DNA from: Rhizobium sp. SL42
GTDB taxonomy: Bacteria > Pseudomonadota > Alphaproteobacteria > Rhizobiales > Rhizobiaceae
Assembly (NCBI RefSeq): GCF_021729845.1
Contig: NZ_CP063397.1
Location: 2,618,001-2,682,000 of the forward strand
Direction of reading: 5' to 3'
Length of the DNA: 64,000 nucleotides
The position numbers were made by a program, and so were the translations under genes. Below, in pieces: positions 29,809 to 42,113 of the stretch; positions within the stretch are counted from its first letter, which is position 1; the number at the start of each line of letters is the position of its first letter. Under the pieces are notes generated by a model. The model did not search any database. It was not told the origin of the DNA and saw nothing but the letters and a program-made list of their open reading frames with translations.

Positions 29809-30444
29809 ATGATGTTCAATTTCAACAAAGCAACGCGGACGGCTGTGTCTGCTCTCGCTCTGACGCTCGGTGCAGCTGCCATGCCGGTTGCAGTCCAGGC
29901 TCAGGAAGCGGCTCCGGCTGCTGGCCCTGCCAAGTGGTTCAAGACCTGCGCCAAGCAGGAAGAATCCGACGTCTGTGTGGTGCAGAACCAGCAGGTCGCC
30001 GCAAACGGACAGCTGATCACCGCCGTTGGCCTGATCTCGGTCGAGGGCAAGGTCAACCGCAAGCTGATGCAGGTGACGGTACCGACCGCGCGCCTGATCC
30101 CGCCGGGCATCCTCATGCAGATCGATGGTGCCAAGGGCGTCAAGCTCGACTACACCGTCTGCCTGCCGGACCGCTGCACGGCTGAAATGCCGCTGACCGA
30201 CGCGATTATCGCCAGCCTGAAGAAGGGCAACGAGGTTGTCCTGACGTCGATCAACTTCCGCCGCGCGCCGAACCCGATCAAGATTCCGCTTGAAGGTTTC
30301 ACCGGCGCTTTCGACGGTGAGGCGATGTCCCAGTCGCAGGCTGACGAGCGTCAGCGTCTGCTGCAGGAAGCCATGCAGAAGAAGCAGGAAGAGCGCAACA
30401 AGGCGATCACCGACGCCCAGAACGCGGCAAAGCAGGGCAACTGA
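29809..30444 (+). CDS. Invasion-associated locus B (IalB) family protein
   Basis: 211 aa secreted protein. The signal peptide (about 1-30) ends AMPVAVQAQEA. The IalB domain has four cysteines in typical pairs (KTCAKQEESDVCVVQ and YTVCLPDRCTAE). The C-terminal 40 residues are a charged Gln/Lys/Glu helix (RQRLLQEAMQKKQEERNKA), possibly a coiled coil. ATG at 29809 is preceded by AGGAGA; the second codon is also ATG. IalB was named for Bartonella erythrocyte invasion, but the family is common in free-living rhizobia with unknown function. A perfect terminator follows. Confidence 0.88.
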   Translation: MMFNFNKATRTAVSALALTLGAAAMPVAVQAQEAAPAAGPAKWFKTCAKQEESDVCVVQNQQVAANGQLITAVGLISVEGKVNRKLMQVTVPTARLIPPGILMQIDGAKGVKLDYTVCLPDRCTAEMPLTDAIIASLKKGNEVVLTSINFRRAPNPIKIPLEGFTGAFDGEAMSQSQADERQRLLQEAMQKKQEERNKAITDAQNAAKQGN

Positions 30445-30473
30445 TAGCAGCTCCTCGCATTGCATAAAGATCA

Positions 30474-30500
30474 GCCCGCGTCCAAGGACGCGGGCTTTTT
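30474..30500 (+). terminator. Rho-independent terminator of the IalB gene
   Basis: GCCCGCGTCC-AA-GGACGCGGGC, a 10-bp perfect stem followed directly by TTTTT. Confidence 0.92.
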
Positions 30501-30536
30501 CATGCCTGGGAGGAGATTGTCGGATACCGCATCTCG

Positions 30537-30866
30537 TCAATGCGTGAAGTTGGCCTTCGGCTTGTAGTGCCCGGCATGCGCCTTGTCGAAGATCTGCTGG
30601 ATATGCGGATTTCTCAGAGGCTCCTCGCTTCCATCCGGCTCCAGGTTCTGCTCGGAAACATAGGCGACATATTCCGTCTCCGAGTTTTCCGCGAGCAGAT
30701 GGTAGAAGGGCTGGTCCTTGCTCGGACGCGCCTCTGCCGGGATCGCATTCCACCATTCCTCGGAATTGGCGAATTCCGGGTCAACATCGAAGATCACGCC
30801 ACGGAACGGGAAGACCTTGTGCCGTACGACATCTCCGATACCAAATTTAGCGCTTCGTTGTTTCAT
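30537..30866 (-). CDS. hspQ: Heat shock protein HspQ (YccV/hemimethylated-DNA-binding family)
   Basis: 109 aa. It begins MKQRSAKFGIGDVVRHKVFP and has the family core FRGVIFDVDPEFANSEEWW, then KDQPFYHLLAENSETEYVAYVSEQNL. HspQ modulates Lon/DnaA turnover in enterics. The longer frame upstream (to 31136) lies within the EamA gene and is rejected, because AAGGAAG sits just before ATG 30866. A heat-shock-type promoter is visible just upstream. Confidence 0.93.
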   Translation of the reverse strand: MKQRSAKFGIGDVVRHKVFPFRGVIFDVDPEFANSEEWWNAIPAEARPSKDQPFYHLLAENSETEYVAYVSEQNLEPDGSEEPLRNPHIQQIFDKAHAGHYKPKANFTH

Positions 30867-30890
30867 GGTTTCACTTCCTTTCCCTTGTAT

Positions 30891-30918
30891 ATTTGGGATG
30901 GAAACACGGACAATCAAG
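30891..30918 (-). promoter_or_regulatory. Possible RpoH (sigma32) promoter of hspQ
   Basis: The minus strand reads CTTGAT, then 15 nt, then CCCAAAT, resembling the alphaproteobacterial heat-shock promoter (CTTG / CCCNATNT-like). It lies 25-52 nt before the hspQ start and overlaps the end of the EamA gene. Inference from pattern and gene identity. Confidence 0.4.
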
Positions 30919-31858
30919 GGTTCTCGTCTTTGCCGGCCGCGCCAACAGCCGCTTTGCTCCCGAATGCGGTCGCAAGAACAAGTCCGCCCATGACAAGCAC
31001 GATCCCAGCCATATGATAGGTTTCGAAGCTTTCGCCGAGAAAGACCACCGCCATGACGATCGAGGTCGGGGGCATCAGATAGAGCGTCATGCCCGCTATG
31101 CCAGGCCCGAAAACCTGCACGGCGTGCTGGAAGCAATAGAAGGCGGCCAGCGAGGCAAACAGGATGATGCCGGCAAGCTTGGCGAAGTCGCGCGGCGTAT
31201 CCGGCAAAAGCCCCCCGGTCAAAACGTCATGCAGTCCGGGCGGGACCAGAACAATCGCGCCGGACAGGGCGAGCAGCCCGAACAGCGGCAGCGGCGGCAT
31301 CGCCCTGACCGCCGGGTTGCGCAGCAGCAGTGAATAGAGCGCAAACGCAATCGCTGCAGCCAGGATCGCAAGATCGCCGATATTGAAACTCAGGTGCAGC
31401 AAGGCTGCAAGATCACCCTTCAGCACGATTACCGCCACCCCGGCAAATGCAATCATCATGCCGGCAAACTCGATGACACTGATCCTGCGGCCTTGGAAAA
31501 GCCATTGAAAGACGATGATGAACAGCGATGACGTCGTGTAGATGAGCGTTGCATTGGAGGCAGTCGTCTGGGTCAGCGCCCAGTAGACGACGCCGCCACA
31601 GACACCCATGCCCAGGATGCCGAGCACCAGCCACAGCACGGTGTGATGGCGAACGAACGCAAGGCACAGCTGGCGTTCGCGCCAGACAAACGGAAACATG
31701 ATCAGCGCCGATCCGGCCCAGCGCAGCAGCGCCGTAGTGTAAGGAGCAATATCGCCGGTGATGCCGCGACCAAAGATCAGGTTGGACGAGAAGAACACCG
31801 GCGCGAGCAGAAACAGCGTCCAGTCGACCAGGCGAGGCGGCGAAGCGGTTTGAGGCAT
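30914..31858 (-). CDS. EamA family (DMT superfamily) transporter
   Basis: 314 aa, ten helices in two EamA repeats. The first helix is DWTLFLLAPVFFSSNLIFGRG and the second repeat starts near residue 160. The C-terminal tail is short and polar. Inner-membrane metabolite exporter of unknown substrate. It is upstream of hspQ on the same strand, but hspQ appears to have its own promoter inside the 3' end of this gene. Confidence 0.84.
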   Translation of the reverse strand: MPQTASPPRLVDWTLFLLAPVFFSSNLIFGRGITGDIAPYTTALLRWAGSALIMFPFVWRERQLCLAFVRHHTVLWLVLGILGMGVCGGVVYWALTQTTASNATLIYTTSSLFIIVFQWLFQGRRISVIEFAGMMIAFAGVAVIVLKGDLAALLHLSFNIGDLAILAAAIAFALYSLLLRNPAVRAMPPLPLFGLLALSGAIVLVPPGLHDVLTGGLLPDTPRDFAKLAGIILFASLAAFYCFQHAVQVFGPGIAGMTLYLMPPTSIVMAVVFLGESFETYHMAGIVLVMGGLVLATAFGSKAAVGAAGKDENP

Positions 31859-31977
31859 GGGGCCGTCTGTCTTTCGCTGTTGAAGCCGGGAAAGAGGATG
31901 CGCTTCCCTAACGTAGTATATCTGACGTTACGTAAAGATATTCGGCAACCTTGGAACGCCCGGGTTTGCAAATAAAA

Positions 31978-32006
31978 ACGCCGGCGAAACAATCGCCGGC
32001 GTCTTT
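31978..32006. terminator. Bidirectional terminator after glnA
   Basis: ACGCCGGCGA / TCGCCGGCGT, a 10-bp perfect stem with a 5-nt loop. AAAAA lies on the left and CTTTTT on the right, so it works for glnA on the minus strand. Confidence 0.9.
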
Positions 32007-32041
32007 TTGAATGTGAACGGAATCATGTATCTCCGGGCCAA

Positions 32042-33451
32042 TCAGGCCGAGTAGTACATGTCGAATTCGACCGGATGCGGCGTCATTTCGAAGCGCATCA
32101 CTTCGTGCATCTTCAGTTCGATGAACGAATCGATTTGGTCGTCGTCGAACACGCCGCCGGCCGTCAGGTATTTGCGATCCTTGTCGAGGTTTTCCAGGGC
32201 TTCGCGCAGCGAGCCGCAGACGGTCGGGATCTTCTTCAGTTCCTTCGGCGGCAGGTCGTAGAGATCCTTGTCCATGGCCTTGCCCGGATGAATCTTGTTC
32301 TTGATGCCGTCCAGGCCGGCCATCAGCATCGCTGCAAAGGCCAAATACGGGTTTGCCATCGGATCCGGGAAGCGGACTTCGACGCGCTTGGCCTTCGGGT
32401 TGGAGCCGAACGGAATGCGGCACGAAGCGGAGCGGTTGCGGGCCGAGTAGGCGAGCAGAACCGGAGCCTCGTAACCCGGGACCAGACGCTTGTAGGAATT
32501 GGTCGACGGGTTGGAGAAGGCGTTGATCGACTTGGCATGCTTGATGATGCCGCCGATGAAATACAGGCAGGATTCCGACAGGCCGGCATATTCGTCACCG
32601 GCAAAGGTCGGCTTGCCGTCCTTCCAGATCGACATGTGCACGTGCATGCCCGAGCCGTTGTCGCCGAAGATCGGCTTCGGCATGAAGGTTGCCGTCTTGC
32701 CATAGGCGTTGGCGACCTGGTGCACGACATACTTGTAGATCTGCATCTTGTCGGCATTGCGCACCAGCGCGTCGAACTTGATGCCGAGTTCGTGCTGGGC
32801 GGCAGCCACCTCGTGGTGATGCTTTTCGACGACCACGCCCATTTCGCCGAGAACGGTCAGCATTTCGGAACGCATGTCCTGAAGGCTGTCGATCGGCGGA
32901 ACCGGGAAATAGCCGCCCTTGACGCGCGGACGGTGGCCGAGGTTGCCGGTCTCATAGTCGGTGTCATCGTTGGACGGCAGTTCCGACGAATCCAGCTTGA
33001 AGCCGGTATTGTACGGATCGGCCTTGTACTTGACGTCGTCGAAGACGAAGAATTCGGCTTCCGGACCGACGAATACGGTGTCGCCGATACCCGATGCCTT
33101 CAGATAGGCTTCGGCCTTCTTGGCGGTGCCGCGCGGATCGCGGTTATAGGCTTCGCCCGAGACCGGGTCGAGAATGTCGCAGATGATGACCATCGTCGAC
33201 TGCGCGAAGAACGGGTCCATGTGAACCGTGTCCGGATCCGGCATCAGAACCATGTCGGATTCGTTGATCGCCTTCCAGCCGCCGATCGAAGAGCCGTCGA
33301 ACATGACGCCATCGGCGAACATATCTTCGTCAACGCAAACCACGTCCATCGTGACGTGCTGCAGCTTGCCCTTCGGGTCCGTGAAGCGCAGGTCGACAAA
33401 CTTCACGTCGTTGTCTTTGATCTGCTTGAGAATATCGCTTGCGGTCGTCAT
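32042..33451 (-). CDS. glnA: Glutamine synthetase type I
   Basis: 469 aa. It makes glutamine from glutamate, ammonia and ATP as a cytoplasmic dodecamer. The N-terminal beta-grasp includes [20 protein letters not shown]. The active-site stretch [20 protein letters not shown] supplies metal and glutamate ligands, with [19 protein letters not shown] following. The adenylylation Tyr lies in [12 protein letters not shown], so GlnE control is expected. The gene follows glnB by 62 nt on the minus strand and starts after GAGGAAAA. A strong terminator closes the operon. Confidence 0.98.
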   Translation of the reverse strand: MTTASDILKQIKDNDVKFVDLRFTDPKGKLQHVTMDVVCVDEDMFADGVMFDGSSIGGWKAINESDMVLMPDPDTVHMDPFFAQSTMVIICDILDPVSGEAYNRDPRGTAKKAEAYLKASGIGDTVFVGPEAEFFVFDDVKYKADPYNTGFKLDSSELPSNDDTDYETGNLGHRPRVKGGYFPVPPIDSLQDMRSEMLTVLGEMGVVVEKHHHEVAAAQHELGIKFDALVRNADKMQIYKYVVHQVANAYGKTATFMPKPIFGDNGSGMHVHMSIWKDGKPTFAGDEYAGLSESCLYFIGGIIKHAKSINAFSNPSTNSYKRLVPGYEAPVLLAYSARNRSASCRIPFGSNPKAKRVEVRFPDPMANPYLAFAAMLMAGLDGIKNKIHPGKAMDKDLYDLPPKELKKIPTVCGSLREALENLDKDRKYLTAGGVFDDDQIDSFIELKMHEVMRFEMTPHPVEFDMYYSA

Positions 33452-33513
33452 TTTATTGTTTTCCTCGCGTGAGATGACGATTAAGCCCGACCTCCCTAGG
33501 TGCCGGACCGTAG

Positions 33514-34101
<588 letters not shown>

Positions 34102-34202
34102 CTATGATCAAACATTATGCAAGTGCACAATATGTCACCTCTCGCTTGTGCCTATTTTTGTGCCGCTAGGATTGTGCTGAAAAATCTGCTTTAACCCCAG
34201 GC

Positions 34203-35678
34203 ATGACAGCGCGATCTGCAGAAATCCTCCTCAGCCCCACCGCCATGGCGCGCGTCGATGCGGCGGCGGCATCGCTCATGGACAGTTACGGATTGATGCA
34301 GCGGGCAGGCGAGGCCGTCGCGGCTGCGGCCCTGCGTCTCTTTCCAGCCGCTCATCGCTTCGTCGTGTTGTGTGGTCCCGGAAACAATGGCGGCGACGGA
34401 TACGTTGCAGCGTCGGCGCTTGCGCGTTCCGGTGCTCCCGCCACGCTCTATCATCTCGGCGATCCAGCCGCCCTCAAGGGCGATGCAGCAAGGGCGCGTA
34501 TCGATGCATCATTGCCGTCGCTGCCCCTGTCTTCCTACGAGCCGCATCCAGGTGACGTCGTCATCGATGCGGTTTTTGGCGCAGGCCTCGCCCGCGATGT
34601 GCCGCAAGAGTTGGCCGATCTTGTGGCGCGTATAACCGCTGCACGGCTTCCGGTGCTAGCCGTCGATCTGCCGTCGGGCCTCGATGGCATGACGGGACTG
34701 ATCCGCGGCGCGGCTCTGCAGGCTACCGCCACGGTGACCTTCATGACGCGCAAGCCCGGTCACCTGCTTTTGCCCGGCCGCACTCTGTGCGGCGCGATCC
34801 AGGTTTTTGATATCGGCATTCCGAAACGTCTGGTCGATGCAGAGGCAGAAAAACTCTGGGTCAATGCGCCCCCGCTCTGGCAAGGCAAATGGCCGCTACC
34901 CGCCGCCGCTGACCACAAATACCGCCGCGGCCATCTCACCGTCTTTTCCGGCGGCGCAACGGCCACCGGCGCGGCGCGCTTGTCGACCATGGCAGGCTTG
35001 AAAGCCGGGGCAGGTCTCGTGACCATAGCGTCGCCCGCCGCTGCGCTGTCTGCCAATGCCGCGCATCTGACGGCGATCATGCTGCAGGAAATCAACGGCA
35101 AAGCCGATCTTGAAAACTATCTTGAGGACACCCGCCGCGCGACATTCGTGCTCGGTCCGGGGTTCGGCGACCTTGCCACGGCCCGAGACTATGCGCTTTG
35201 CCTCGGTGCACAGGGGCGAGCCATCGTTCTGGATGCCGACGGCATAACGGCATTCCGCAACGATGCCCCGATACTTCGCGCCGCCTTTTCGGGCGAGCGG
35301 CCACGCCTTGTCGTGACGCCGCATGAAGGGGAGTTTGGCCGGCTCTTTCCCGAGATCGCGCAGGACAAGATTGGCAAGGTCGAAAAGGCCCGCGCGGCAG
35401 CAAGCGCCCTGGGCGGCATCGTCGTCTACAAGGGCGCCGACACGGTCATCGCAGCCCCGGATGGTCGCGCCGTGATCAACGAACGCGCACCGCCGCAGCT
35501 GGCAACAGCCGGCTCGGGCGACGTGCTGGCCGGCGTGATCGCCGCATTGATCGGACAGGGTCTTCCCGCCTTCGAAGCCGCCTGTGCCGGCGTGCACCTG
35601 CATGGCGAGGCAGCGGTCAGGGCCGGGCAGGGGATGACCGCCGAAGACCTCGTTGCGTCTGTCCGGCCGCTGATGTAG
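34203..35678 (+). CDS. nnr: Bifunctional NAD(P)H-hydrate epimerase / ADP-dependent dehydratase
   Basis: 491 aa. It repairs hydrated NADH and NADPH. The N-terminal YjeF_N epimerase domain (about 1-210) includes SYGLMQRAGEAVAAAAL, VVLCGPGNNGGDGYVAAS and LAVDLPSGLDGMTG. The C-terminal dehydratase (ribokinase-like, about 225-490) includes KYRRGHLTVFSGG, LVVTPHEGEFGRLF and the ATP-site motif ATAGSGDVLAGVIAALIGQG. The gene is divergent from glnBA across a 350-bp gap that holds the sigma54 promoter and A/T-rich DNA with several GTGC half-sites. Confidence 0.95.
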   Translation: MTARSAEILLSPTAMARVDAAAASLMDSYGLMQRAGEAVAAAALRLFPAAHRFVVLCGPGNNGGDGYVAASALARSGAPATLYHLGDPAALKGDAARARIDASLPSLPLSSYEPHPGDVVIDAVFGAGLARDVPQELADLVARITAARLPVLAVDLPSGLDGMTGLIRGAALQATATVTFMTRKPGHLLLPGRTLCGAIQVFDIGIPKRLVDAEAEKLWVNAPPLWQGKWPLPAAADHKYRRGHLTVFSGGATATGAARLSTMAGLKAGAGLVTIASPAAALSANAAHLTAIMLQEINGKADLENYLEDTRRATFVLGPGFGDLATARDYALCLGAQGRAIVLDADGITAFRNDAPILRAAFSGERPRLVVTPHEGEFGRLFPEIAQDKIGKVEKARAAASALGGIVVYKGADTVIAAPDGRAVINERAPPQLATAGSGDVLAGVIAALIGQGLPAFEAACAGVHLHGEAAVRAGQGMTAEDLVASVRPLM

Positions 35679-35724
35679 CGCCGGGAACAGCGCCAACAGA
35701 ATGCTTTGATCCAGCCAGGAAGCG

Positions 35725-37371
35725 CTAGAGAAGCCGGCTGCCGCGCAACAGGCCTTCGCCTTCCAGCAGCGGATAGCCGATCGATACGAACAGCGAGTTG
35801 ATCTCTTTCAGATCCCGCATCGTGTCGATATGCAGCGAACTGGATTCGAAACTCGCGGCATTGCCCTGACGCAGGCGCTGCAGATGTTGCTCTTCGCTGG
35901 CCTTGACCAATTGCCGGACCACTTCCTTGCGCGCCACGAGCTGGCGGGCATATTCGACATTACGGTTGACCAGCAGGTTGAATGCCAGATGGGCGTTCTG
36001 CACCACTTCGTGATGCATGGCACACAGTTCCGCCCAGCCCTCGGCTGAAAACGCCGCATTGCGTTCGTATTTCTTGCGCGCTCGGGTCAGCATGTTCTGC
36101 GAAATGATGTCCGCCGCCTGCTCGATCTTGATCGTCGCACCAAGCAGGCTCTGACATTGCTCGGCCGAGTGTTCGTCCAGCGCGGTTTGCGAAATCCGCG
36201 CCAGATAGAACTTGATGTCGCGGTGGATGGTGTCGATCTGGTCGTCGAGCGCCTCGATCCGCTGGGTCTTTTTTGTATCCCAATGCTCGTAAAGCTCGAA
36301 AATGCTGTTCAGCATGATTTCCGTCTTGTCGCAGACGGTCAGCACTTCGCGCGTGGCGTTGCTGATCGCCTGTTGCGGATGCACGAGATCGGCCGAATTG
36401 AGCGCCGACAGTCGGTCGTCATTGGCCGGCTGTCCTGCGGCCGGCGCCAGAAACCGTTCCAGCAGCCGGGCGACGACCGCCGCGAATGGCAGGCCGAGCA
36501 CCAGGACAGCGCCATTCATCGCCAGATGTGCTATGACGACGGCATCGCCGGGATGCGCGGCCAATTGGGCGGGTCCGACCTGGACGATGAACTGCAGTGC
36601 CAGCGCCACCAGCGTCATCAGGCCGCGAATGACGACATTGCCCAGCGGCACGATACGCGCATTGGCCTCCGCATTCTTGGTCAGCAGCGCCGCGATCACG
36701 GCCGCACCAAAATTGATCCCGAGCACCAGCGGGATGATCAAGGCGTCCGGCAGCAGATGTTTGTCGGCGAGTGACGCGACCAGCAAAACCGCGGCGACGC
36801 TGGAATGGAAGGACCACGCCAGCAATGCGGCGAGCAGGAAGGCGCTGATCCAGTCGCTCGCCAGGTAGTTGAACAGAACCGGCAGGATCTGGCTGCTGCG
36901 CAGCGGATCCGACGCCTGGCCGATCAGTTTCAGCGACAGCAGTAGCAGGCCGAGACCGAAGAGGATCCGGCCGAGCTGGCGCCAGTGGCGTTCTTCCGAG
37001 GCGCGAAAGGCGATCGTGCCAAGCAGCAAAAGAATCGGGACCAGCAGCGACAGGTCATAGCGCAGGATGCGCACGACAAAGGCCGAACCGAAATCTGCAC
37101 CCAGCAAGGTCGCAATGCCGATCGCCGAGGTGACATAGCCGGCGGCGGTGAATGAGGCGATGATCAGGGCAACGGCGGTCGCACTCTGCAGGGCCACGGC
37201 AAACAGGAAACCGGCAAAGGCCGCCGAAAACCGGTTGCCGACCGCCAGTCGCAGCTTGTCCTTCAAAACGCCGCCATAGGCCCGCTCGATGCCTGTCCGC
37301 ACCATGCGTGTCGCCCAGAGCAGCAATGCGACCGCGCCTGCCAGGTTGATGAAGACTGCTATGCCTGACAT
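35725..37371 (-). CDS. Na+/phosphate cotransporter family protein with PhoU-like domain
   Basis: 548 aa. The N-terminal NptA-type domain has two Na_Pi_cotrans repeats (about 8-150 and 170-310). Characteristic QSATAVALIIASFTAAG occurs in the first repeat, and the second ends near GAVLVLGLPFAAVVA. A cytoplasmic helical C-terminus (about 345-530) resembles PhoU. The start at 37371 (MSGIAVFINLAGAVALLLWA) places the first helix at the N-terminus; an upstream Met adds an atypical tail. It probably moves phosphate with sodium across the inner membrane. Confidence 0.88.
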   Translation of the reverse strand: MSGIAVFINLAGAVALLLWATRMVRTGIERAYGGVLKDKLRLAVGNRFSAAFAGFLFAVALQSATAVALIIASFTAAGYVTSAIGIATLLGADFGSAFVVRILRYDLSLLVPILLLLGTIAFRASEERHWRQLGRILFGLGLLLLSLKLIGQASDPLRSSQILPVLFNYLASDWISAFLLAALLAWSFHSSVAAVLLVASLADKHLLPDALIIPLVLGINFGAAVIAALLTKNAEANARIVPLGNVVIRGLMTLVALALQFIVQVGPAQLAAHPGDAVVIAHLAMNGAVLVLGLPFAAVVARLLERFLAPAAGQPANDDRLSALNSADLVHPQQAISNATREVLTVCDKTEIMLNSIFELYEHWDTKKTQRIEALDDQIDTIHRDIKFYLARISQTALDEHSAEQCQSLLGATIKIEQAADIISQNMLTRARKKYERNAAFSAEGWAELCAMHHEVVQNAHLAFNLLVNRNVEYARQLVARKEVVRQLVKASEEQHLQRLRQGNAASFESSSLHIDTMRDLKEINSLFVSIGYPLLEGEGLLRGSRLL

Positions 37372-37527
37372 GGAAATGCCTCGAGACCGGATAAGAAACA
37401 TGAGGCGTGGTCCGCACATCCCCATGATCACACACTGTCGACCATTTCCTCACGGATGACGGCGACTCTGCGACCGAGCCTAGTCCAGATTCGCCAATGT
37501 CACAATTTGCCGACGAATACGAGTATT

Positions 37528-38337
37528 CTAGCTCTCGGCGACCAGGGATTGCATCTTGCGTGCCGCGTTCGGCGCATTCACCTTGCCGCCGGTGATGAAG
37601 AAGGCAAACACCTCGCGTGGCTCCGCCTTGATCTTGCGCTGTGGCGCGATCGCCTGCAGGTCCTGCGGTATGCCACCGGCCGCATAGATCTTCAATCGCT
37701 GAGCCCAAGCGTCAAGCTCTTCGGGCGGATAGCAGGTGGCAATGTCATCGCTGCCCTTCTGCAGCCGCGCATAGACAAAGCCCGTCGTCGGATCGGCAAA
37801 CATCGGATAGTCGTGATGGTCCGCGCAAACGGCTGCGACATCGTATTTTGCCAGAAGATCGATGAATTCCGGCACCTGGAAAGAGCCATGCCGCGGTTCG
37901 ACGACGTGTCGCAGCGGCAATCCGTCCAGTGTCTTCGGCAGCAGCGCCAGAAACGCCTCGAAATCCTCCGGCTCGAATTTTTTCGTACCCATGAACTGCC
38001 AGAGGATCGGCCCGAGATGAGGCCCAAGCTCGGCAATGCCTTGCGTCAGGAATTTCTCGATCGAGGGGCCCGCCTCGGCCAGCACCTTGCGGTTGGTGCA
38101 GAACCGGCTTGCCTTCAGGGAGAACACAAAGTTCTCCGGCACTTCTGACGCCCATTTGGCAAATGTCGCCGGCTTCTGGCTGGAATAATAGGTCCCGTTC
38201 ACCTCGATCGCCGTAAGTTCGCGGCTGGCAAATTCCAGTTGCTTCTTCTTGGCAAGCTTTTCGGGATAGAACGTGCCCTCCCATGGCTCAAACGTCCAGC
38301 CGCCGATGCCAGTGCGGATAGTGCCGGATTGGGTCAT
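37528..38337 (-). CDS. DUF72 (YecE-like) family protein
   Basis: 269 aa, a TIM-barrel-like protein. The family start is IRTGIGGWTFEPWEGTFYP, with YPEKLAKKKQLEFASRELTAIEVNGTYY, then VEPRHGSF and the late AFFITGGKVNAPNAA. Biochemical function is not established for the family. Its ATG overlaps the stop of the 88-aa gene (ATGA), making it the last member of a coupled chain from uvrA. No strong terminator is visible in the 155-bp gap downstream. Confidence 0.88.
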   Translation of the reverse strand: MTQSGTIRTGIGGWTFEPWEGTFYPEKLAKKKQLEFASRELTAIEVNGTYYSSQKPATFAKWASEVPENFVFSLKASRFCTNRKVLAEAGPSIEKFLTQGIAELGPHLGPILWQFMGTKKFEPEDFEAFLALLPKTLDGLPLRHVVEPRHGSFQVPEFIDLLAKYDVAAVCADHHDYPMFADPTTGFVYARLQKGSDDIATCYPPEELDAWAQRLKIYAAGGIPQDLQAIAPQRKIKAEPREVFAFFITGGKVNAPNAARKMQSLVAES

Positions 38338-38600
38338 GACTGGAATGCATCCTGTTCGTTGTCACCAAAGCCTGCGGCAGGTCTTGCTTCAGCGCTGTAA
38401 TGCACAAGCCGAAAGACCTTCGCATCCATTTCCGCGAGACTGAAGTCGCCAGCGCGAAGAGCGGCACGAACCCTGTCCAATTTTTGGATGTCTTCAGGCG
38501 CTACCGTTGGCCCCCATTCTCCGCCATCGTCATGAAGGGCAATCAAGACCTCGGCGGCATACTGCCCCTCTCGAATGAGCTGTGACGCTTGCGTGGTCAT
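38334..38600 (-). CDS. Unknown 88-aa protein in the uvrA operon
   Basis: 88 aa, no family recognised. Visible features: a helical N-terminus (MTTQASQLIREGQYAAEVLIAL), an acidic/Trp turn HDDGGEWGPT, a helical middle (DIQKLDRVRAALRAGDFSLAEM) and an unstructured C-terminus. There is no Cys and no signal or membrane segment. The ATG at 38600 overlaps the TGA of the DUF4258 frame (TGATG) and its own stop overlaps the DUF72 start. Position after a DUF4258 gene would fit a partner or antitoxin, but nothing in the sequence proves it. Confidence 0.7.
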   Translation of the reverse strand: MTTQASQLIREGQYAAEVLIALHDDGGEWGPTVAPEDIQKLDRVRAALRAGDFSLAEMDAKVFRLVHYSAEARPAAGFGDNEQDAFQS

Positions 38601-38919
38601 CAAGGCCTCCTCTTCGTAAAATCAAAGTTCCAACGTTCAGCATCCGGTATATAGGCCGTCACCAGTACAGCGGGTTGCTCCGCGCCCGCCGGAATACCCC
38701 AGAGCAAGTGGATCACCTGTCCATTCTCGTCCTTCTAAAGCACAAGCACACAAGGGCGTTTGTGATAGTCCGGATACTCCTCCACCAATGTGCAGGATGT
38801 AATACCGGATATCAGAGGTCCAGTCAGCAGCCCCTCATTCACCAACTCCCTCAAGGCGTGAACCGAAACCCTGAAATTGCCTTCAGCTATCAGCTCACGG
38901 ACCCTTGAGAGAATCCTGC

Positions 38920-38923
<4 letters not shown>
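38600..38923 (-). pseudogene. DUF4258-family gene interrupted by an in-frame amber codon
   Basis: The frame starts ATG at 38923, overlapping the uvrA stop (ATGA). It runs 62 codons with the DUF4258 N-terminal part (FRVSVHALRELVNEGLL, then CTLVEEYPDYHKRPCVLVL) and meets TAG at 38737-38735. Without any frameshift the same frame continues KDENGQVIHLLWGIPAGA, then VTAYIPDAERWNFDFTKRRP, the expected C-terminal half, to TGA at 38602-38600. CAG to TAG is a one-base change. DUF4258 proteins are RelE/HigB-like folds often annotated as toxins. Either the gene is dead or the stop is a sequencing error or read through. Confidence 0.72.
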
Positions 38924-41841
<2,918 letters not shown>

Positions 41842-41985
41842 GGCAATGGCTCGGATCGGACAGTGGACAGGGGATCCCGGGAGGAGGACTGTCCTTATGT
41901 AGTCTAACAACGGCGCGTGTCGAGCACTTGCCGTCATCGCGGGATGACAATTCGATTCTGTTGACAGCATCCTAGCGAAAGAATA

Positions 41986-42000
41986 GAACAAATAAAGAAC
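41986..42000. promoter_or_regulatory. LexA (SOS) box between uvrA and ssb
   Basis: GAAC-AAATAAA-GAAC, a perfect match to the alphaproteobacterial LexA site GAAC-N7-GAAC. It sits in the divergent uvrA/ssb promoter region and may control both genes. Confidence 0.85.
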
Positions 42001-42113
42001 ATTTTTCCTTGTGGATTATAGTTTGTCCGCGCCCCATCGTTCCCCTTGTATGGGATAAGGTGGCCCAAATTGGATTTTGAACGCCGCGGCGGCGCGGCAG
42101 TAAGGTGAGTGTC

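Noticed and set aside
32075..33472. 465-codon ORF antisense to glnA
   Set aside because: Shadow of glnA; Val/Asp/Arg-rich composition typical of antisense frames.
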